A stretch of DNA of 64,000 nt from Bacteriovorax stolpii. Its GTDB lineage: Bacteria; Bdellovibrionota; Bacteriovoracia; Bacteriovoracales; Bacteriovoracaceae. Position 1 is the first letter of the stretch, and each line of letters starts with the position of its first letter. Below the pieces are notes generated by a model. It did no database searches. It was not told the DNA's origin and was given only the letters and a program-made list of their open reading frames with translations. The position numbers and the translations under genes were made by a program. Positions 60,509 through 64,000 of the stretch are shown in pieces. The stretch spans positions 1-64,000 of the forward strand of contig CAMDQH010000001.1 in NCBI GenBank assembly GCA_945905815.1, in the 5' to 3' direction.

Positions 60509-61638
60509 TGTTGATAGGCTGTTTTTATCTTATGACGAGGAAAATAAAATGAGAGAATCTGACGATAGTCGTAGCCACGTTTAGCCAGTTCCAGAGCTCC
60601 TAATTGGCAAAGCCCCACCCCGTGGCCATAACCCTGACCCTCAACATGAATTTCTTGGTTTTTGTTCGACATAATGAAATTATTTGAAGGAAGAATTCCA
60701 CGACCGGCAAGATTTCTTAGATAAGATTTTTTGACAATGTGGAGTCTGTCTCCTGCGTAAATCCGAAGCTCCGAATTATGCAAAGAATCTGGCATAATCT
60801 TAATATTGTGATCAATGATTTTATCTGAATAATATTTTTTCAATACCTGATCTACCATGTCTACGAGCTTTTTATTCTGGAGTTTTGCATTCCAGTCTTT
60901 CATACCAGTTTTCTGACAAAATGTGCAATTAACCGAACGATATCCTTCCTCCACTCCACCCCAAACTTGATCAGGCCTAAGAGTTTTACCTCCACACTTA
61001 GAATGAAAAAATGCCGGTGCGATTTTCCCACTTGGTCCAATTAAAATCTCACCTTCAGTTTCTTTAGAGGCCCTGAGTGTCTTTTCAGTCGCATCAAAGA
61101 AAGTACCAGACACCTGATCTTTCTCTGAAGATTCTAAATCATATAATTTTCCACCATGAGACTTACGTACTCTGTCGAGGGCATATGTCCTAGCTGCAAC
61201 TGCTTGTGCTTTAAGTGCTTCTAGTGGCCATGTGCCATTCATTTCTTTTGCCAGTAGAGTTGTAATATAGGCTTCCAACGGAATGAAATTCACTAAATCA
61301 CACCTTTCAGTTTTAGGATCGGCCAGCAGATGTAATTCGCCTTGATACTTATGCTTACCCCAAGAAATTAGTCCCGTAGGAGAACTTAATGAAGCAATTA
61401 ACAAAGGACTGCTTTGAACTGTTAGTTTTTTTCTTAACTGGGGCCGACAATTGAACGATATAGACTTGCGTCCTCTGTACTGCTGAGACTTTTTTAAAGT
61501 ATGAATTGTCTTGTGCAAATCCATGCCTTCAACAACAACGTTGCTCAAAGATTTCGCTATTAAAACTTTTAGTGATGGTACTGCAGCGTGAGCACTAGCT
61601 ATTAGTGCAATGAGTAGGAAACATCCTGTTTTAAGCAT
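60505..61638 (-). CDS. SpoIID/LytB domain peptidoglycan hydrolase
   Basis: A secreted protein of 377 residues: start at ATG 61638, with AGGGAATTA upstream, and a Sec signal near residue 18 (SAHA). The SpoIID signature 'YITTLLAKEMNGTWPLEALKAQAVAARTYAL' blocks are preserved at about 150-180, including the catalytic Glu of KEM. The downstream 'FFHSKCGGKT' and 'NCTFC' regions carry the zinc Cys pair seen in SpoIID. In spore-formers SpoIID cleaves glycan strands freed of peptides; here it pairs with an amidase. Confidence 0.85.
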   Translation of the reverse strand: MLKTGCFLLIALIASAHAAVPSLKVLIAKSLSNVVVEGMDLHKTIHTLKKSQQYRGRKSISFNCRPQLRKKLTVQSSPLLIASLSSPTGLISWGKHKYQGELHLLADPKTERCDLVNFIPLEAYITTLLAKEMNGTWPLEALKAQAVAARTYALDRVRKSHGGKLYDLESSEKDQVSGTFFDATEKTLRASKETEGEILIGPSGKIAPAFFHSKCGGKTLRPDQVWGGVEEGYRSVNCTFCQKTGMKDWNAKLQNKKLVDMVDQVLKKYYSDKIIDHNIKIMPDSLHNSELRIYAGDRLHIVKKSYLRNLAGRGILPSNNFIMSNKNQEIHVEGQGYGHGVGLCQLGALELAKRGYDYRQILSFYFPRHKIKTAYQQ

Positions 61639-61703
61639 TAATTCCCTATCCTTGGAAATCATGTTTGAGTTCTTAAGTATATTACCTATAAACGGTCGAA
61701 AAA

Positions 61704-62537
61704 TCAGAGTTTTTTTAAGTACTTCATGATTTTCTGCATATCTGCCCAGGCCGTTTTTTTCATATTTTGATTATTTTCAATAATACTTGGATGAAATAAG
61801 GGAACAACGGCAAAGGTCCCAATATTTTCTACTTTTCTATTGAAAAACTGACCATGAACCTGCGCTAAGCGTTCTTGCCCTTTCAGAATCTTATGGGTGG
61901 CATTTGCCCCTAGAGTAACAATAACTTCTGGAGAATAGAATCCAGCAACTTTCATGACTTCAGCCGAGATATCGGTTTCATTTATGGTTGTAGGATAAAT
62001 TAGAAGTTCCTCATCGACTAATTTCATCGCTGCTAGCATTCGGCTAAAAAGTTCAGCTGTTTTATAAGCGAAAGCAGGAAGCAATTGATTGATAAAATCG
62101 CTTTGAAGCTCTGCTTGAAAATCCTCGAAACTTCTAAAAGTCTCTGGAACAAACATAATTCTAACTTTTCCAGGTGCTTTCATTTTAAGGCAAATATCTA
62201 AGATTCTGTCTTCAACTGTTAGGTCTTTTTTAAGGTCAGAAAATTGAGCATATTGAGGGATACCTTCCCAAGTAGGCTCTGGCTTAACTCCAATCTCGCC
62301 GCCAGAAATTTTAATTGTAGCCGCTGGATTATCACCTAATTTCTCCTGAGCATATCGCTCAAGTGACTCCATGACCTGAGTTTTCTCAGAAAACTGGGTA
62401 GCCGCAAGCTTATTTGCAACCTTTCTTGGGATCATCTTCTGAACCCATGCCACTTGGCCAAACAGTGCCTCACCAAACGATGTGGGTGCTTGAGGATTGC
62501 GCATTTTCAATAAATTTTGCTTAAACAAGTCGTCCAT
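61704..62537 (-). CDS. Divergent uracil-DNA-glycosylase-fold protein
   Basis: The 277 residues begin at ATG 62537 (MDDLFKQNLLKM). A 5-codon longer frame is also open; neither has a strong ribosome site. The second half resembles the family 4-type UDG superfamily: 'PEVIVTLGANATHKILKG' and the late 'VVPLFHPSIIENNQNMKKTAWADMQKI' match the 'HPS' motif region. The active-site first motif (GEAPG type) reads 'MFVPETF', and no 4Fe-4S cysteine set is present. A working uracil glycosylase is therefore unlikely without those residues. The role is unknown. Confidence 0.65.
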   Translation of the reverse strand: MDDLFKQNLLKMRNPQAPTSFGEALFGQVAWVQKMIPRKVANKLAATQFSEKTQVMESLERYAQEKLGDNPAATIKISGGEIGVKPEPTWEGIPQYAQFSDLKKDLTVEDRILDICLKMKAPGKVRIMFVPETFRSFEDFQAELQSDFINQLLPAFAYKTAELFSRMLAAMKLVDEELLIYPTTINETDISAEVMKVAGFYSPEVIVTLGANATHKILKGQERLAQVHGQFFNRKVENIGTFAVVPLFHPSIIENNQNMKKTAWADMQKIMKYLKKL

Positions 62538-62635
62538 AACTATTCTTAGCATAAACTGGCCGATATTTCCTAGCCATAATAAACCTCAGCTCACAGCTTC
62601 AATCCTCCGAGAAAGTCTCTAAGTGAGGAGAATAT

Positions 62636-62845
62636 ATGTCTGACATTGATTTTAAGTTTGAAAATTTTGAAGAATACTTTGGTGGAGCTGAGCAAGTTAA
62701 GAAAACTATGGACGATTGCAAAGTCTGTGGTTCTAAGCTTCTTCTTTCTCATATGCCAGATTACAAAAATTTATTGGTACAGGAAACGGCTCGATGTATG
62801 GATTGTGGCTGTGGAAATCGACGAGTCATTCACATTCTAAATTAA
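62636..62845 (+). CDS. Small zinc-ribbon protein
   Basis: The 69 residues carry two Cys pairs, CKVCGSK near 28-31 and CMDCGCG near 54-59, separated by about 22 residues. This is a zinc-ribbon arrangement. The N-terminus is acidic and aromatic (DIDFKFENFEEYF). GTGAGGAGAATAT precedes the ATG. Its end overlaps the convergent uvrC frame by 4 bases. I do not recognise the family; a small nucleic-acid or partner-binding protein is possible. Confidence 0.6.
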   Translation: MSDIDFKFENFEEYFGGAEQVKKTMDDCKVCGSKLLLSHMPDYKNLLVQETARCMDCGCGNRRVIHILN

Positions 62846-64000
62846 TTATCACTGTCTTCATGCAAGTAAGCTCTAAGTGCTTTTGCCTGAGGACTTTTGA
62901 TTCCAAAATAATTCATTAAATCATTAACTGAATAATTTTTTAATTCTTCTTGAGTCATGGACAAGTTCATCAGAACTTTTTTCTTTGCCTCTTCACCTAA
63001 GCCTTTTACGTCATCTACCCACGTAGATAAAACTCTTTTTGATTCGGCTTTATGATGAAGTTTCCTCGAGAAACGATGGGCTTCATCTCTCATAGTAACA
63101 ATAATTTTAAAAAGTGATGGGCACTTCGTAAGAATATAAGGATTTAATCGTCCAGGTATAATAAGTCTTTCCTCAGACCGCACAACCTCGGTAGCTCTTA
63201 AATTTCCAGAGGTAAGGTCCTTAGATTTTGCGATTCCAACCACTGGTAATTCAATTTTTAATTCATTCAAAACTGCCATCACGGTATTAACTTGGGCGAC
63301 CCCTCCATCAATAACTAAAACATCTGGTAGATCACCATGAACAACACGCCTTGATATAACTTCTCTCATCATAGCAAAGTCATTATTACCTTCAGGAAGA
63401 ACCTGAAGATGATAATAGCGATACTTGCTTTTGTCTGCCTTCCCTTCTTCAAACACAATCTGTGCAGCAGTAGGCGATTGTCCCTGCCAAATGGCAACAT
63501 CATAGCATTCAAGAATTCGTGGTCGCTCTTTAAGATTTAAAAGATCCTTCAATTTATTGAGTCCAATGAAAACACTGTCCAAATTTGCCATACGAACACG
63601 TTGCGTTTCTTCAGCATGTTTACGACTCATTTCAATTAATGGCTGGTACTTTTTCGACAACCCCTGAACTTTATCAACTCCAAAAGTTCTCAAGGCTTCG
63701 GACATATCAATAATCTCATTTTCTTCAAAATCCAAAACAACCATATCGGGAGTTATCTCTTCAGGATCAGAATAGTATTGAACAATTTTGGATAAAATCT
63801 CCTGATCAATTTCTTCAATCACTTCGCCTTTCACAAAATTAAAATTTTTATGCCCTAAAAGTAAACCCGAACGGATCATGTAAACGGTCATATCAACTTC
63901 TTCACTTCCATTCCAATATGACCAGACATCAATATTTTTGTCGGTTTGGAGTGACTCAACTTTTTGATCGTATGACTTTTGTAAAAACTCGTCTAAAAGC
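62842..64000 (-). CDS. uvrC: Excinuclease ABC subunit C (partial, 5' end outside the window)
   Basis: UvrC makes the dual incisions in nucleotide-excision repair. The visible 386 residues cover the UvrC C-terminal part: an UVR-like helix start, the RNase H-fold domain with 'LVIDGGVAQVNTVMAVL' near the middle, 'VGIAKSKD', 'RDEAHRFSRKLHHK', and the tandem HhH domain ('VDDVKGLGEEAKKKVLMNLS'). The frame stays open to the window end (…EFLQKSYDQKVESLQTDKN), so the N-terminal GIY-YIG part is upstream. An internal ATG at 63891 is not the true start. The gene converges on the zinc-ribbon gene. Confidence 0.93.
   Translation of the reverse strand, partial: LLDEFLQKSYDQKVESLQTDKNIDVWSYWNGSEEVDMTVYMIRSGLLLGHKNFNFVKGEVIEEIDQEILSKIVQYYSDPEEITPDMVVLDFEENEIIDMSEALRTFGVDKVQGLSKKYQPLIEMSRKHAEETQRVRMANLDSVFIGLNKLKDLLNLKERPRILECYDVAIWQGQSPTAAQIVFEEGKADKSKYRYYHLQVLPEGNNDFAMMREVISRRVVHGDLPDVLVIDGGVAQVNTVMAVLNELKIELPVVGIAKSKDLTSGNLRATEVVRSEERLIIPGRLNPYILTKCPSLFKIIVTMRDEAHRFSRKLHHKAESKRVLSTWVDDVKGLGEEAKKKVLMNLSMTQEELKNYSVNDLMNYFGIKSPQAKALRAYLHEDSDN

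Noticed and set aside
62842-63891. A truncated uvrC beginning at 63891
   Set aside because: The frame remains open to base 64000 with UvrC-like sequence, so the start is outside the window.

Overview
This 64 kb window is a gene-dense, AT-rich chromosome segment from a Gram-negative bacterium. It carries an outer-membrane assembly and lipid A operon, lipoprotein sorting genes and a flagellar export operon. There are also many lineage-specific secreted proteins and lipoproteins. The combination, together with the codon and base composition, suggests the Bdellovibrionota, most likely the Bacteriovorax/Peredibacter/Halobacteriovorax side. That placement is an inference from gene content and protein style, because no rRNA or other phylogenetic marker was compared. 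I see no rRNA, tRNA, CRISPR array, insertion sequence or prophage. No stretch longer than about 250 bases lacks a gene.

Layout. Positions 1-7.5 kb hold mixed housekeeping genes: a YggT membrane protein, dipeptidase PepD, a dCMP deaminase, a DUF502 protein and an MFS transporter. They also hold a 37-residue Lys/Ala repeat peptide at 7350-7463 that resembles histone H1 tails. Positions 7.7-12.8 kb carry clpS-clpA, an RlmK-like methyltransferase and two secreted proteins. Positions 12.9-36.4 kb form a nearly unbroken minus-strand series. In transcription order it runs outer-membrane barrel, two large paralogous lipoproteins, prfB, lysS, a Lol permease, lolD, bamA, skp, lpxD, fabZ, lpxA, a Gfo/Idh oxidoreductase, lpxB, lpxK, a DUF3108 lipoprotein, a glycosyltransferase and rpsA. 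It links translation factors, lipoprotein export, barrel assembly and lipid A synthesis. prfB is intact only through a programmed +1 frameshift at an in-frame UGA.

Positions 36.7-44.8 kb hold a secreted subtilisin, ybeY, mazG, coaE, a large Cys-containing secreted protein, an RluA-type pseudouridine synthase and a 762-residue membrane protein with a PAS-like region and coiled coils. Positions 45.0-56.5 kb are a flagellar operon on the minus strand: fliL, fliM, fliN, fliO, fliP, fliQ, fliR, flhB, flhA, flhF, flhG, fliA. Its FlhF has lost the GTP-binding motifs, and its FlhG lacks the N-terminal motif that normally activates FlhF. Positions 56.7-64 kb hold small membrane proteins, a DsbA-like lipoprotein, a lipoprotein with a possible FliA-type promoter, an AmiC-type amidase paired with a SpoIID-type protein, a divergent uracil-DNA-glycosylase-fold protein, a small zinc-ribbon protein and the 3' part of uvrC, which runs off the window.

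The most unusual items are the degenerate FlhF with its altered FlhG, the barrel plus paired lipoprotein locus, the SpoIID/amidase pair in a Gram-negative, the Lys/Ala peptide, and the PAS/coiled-coil membrane protein beside fliA.
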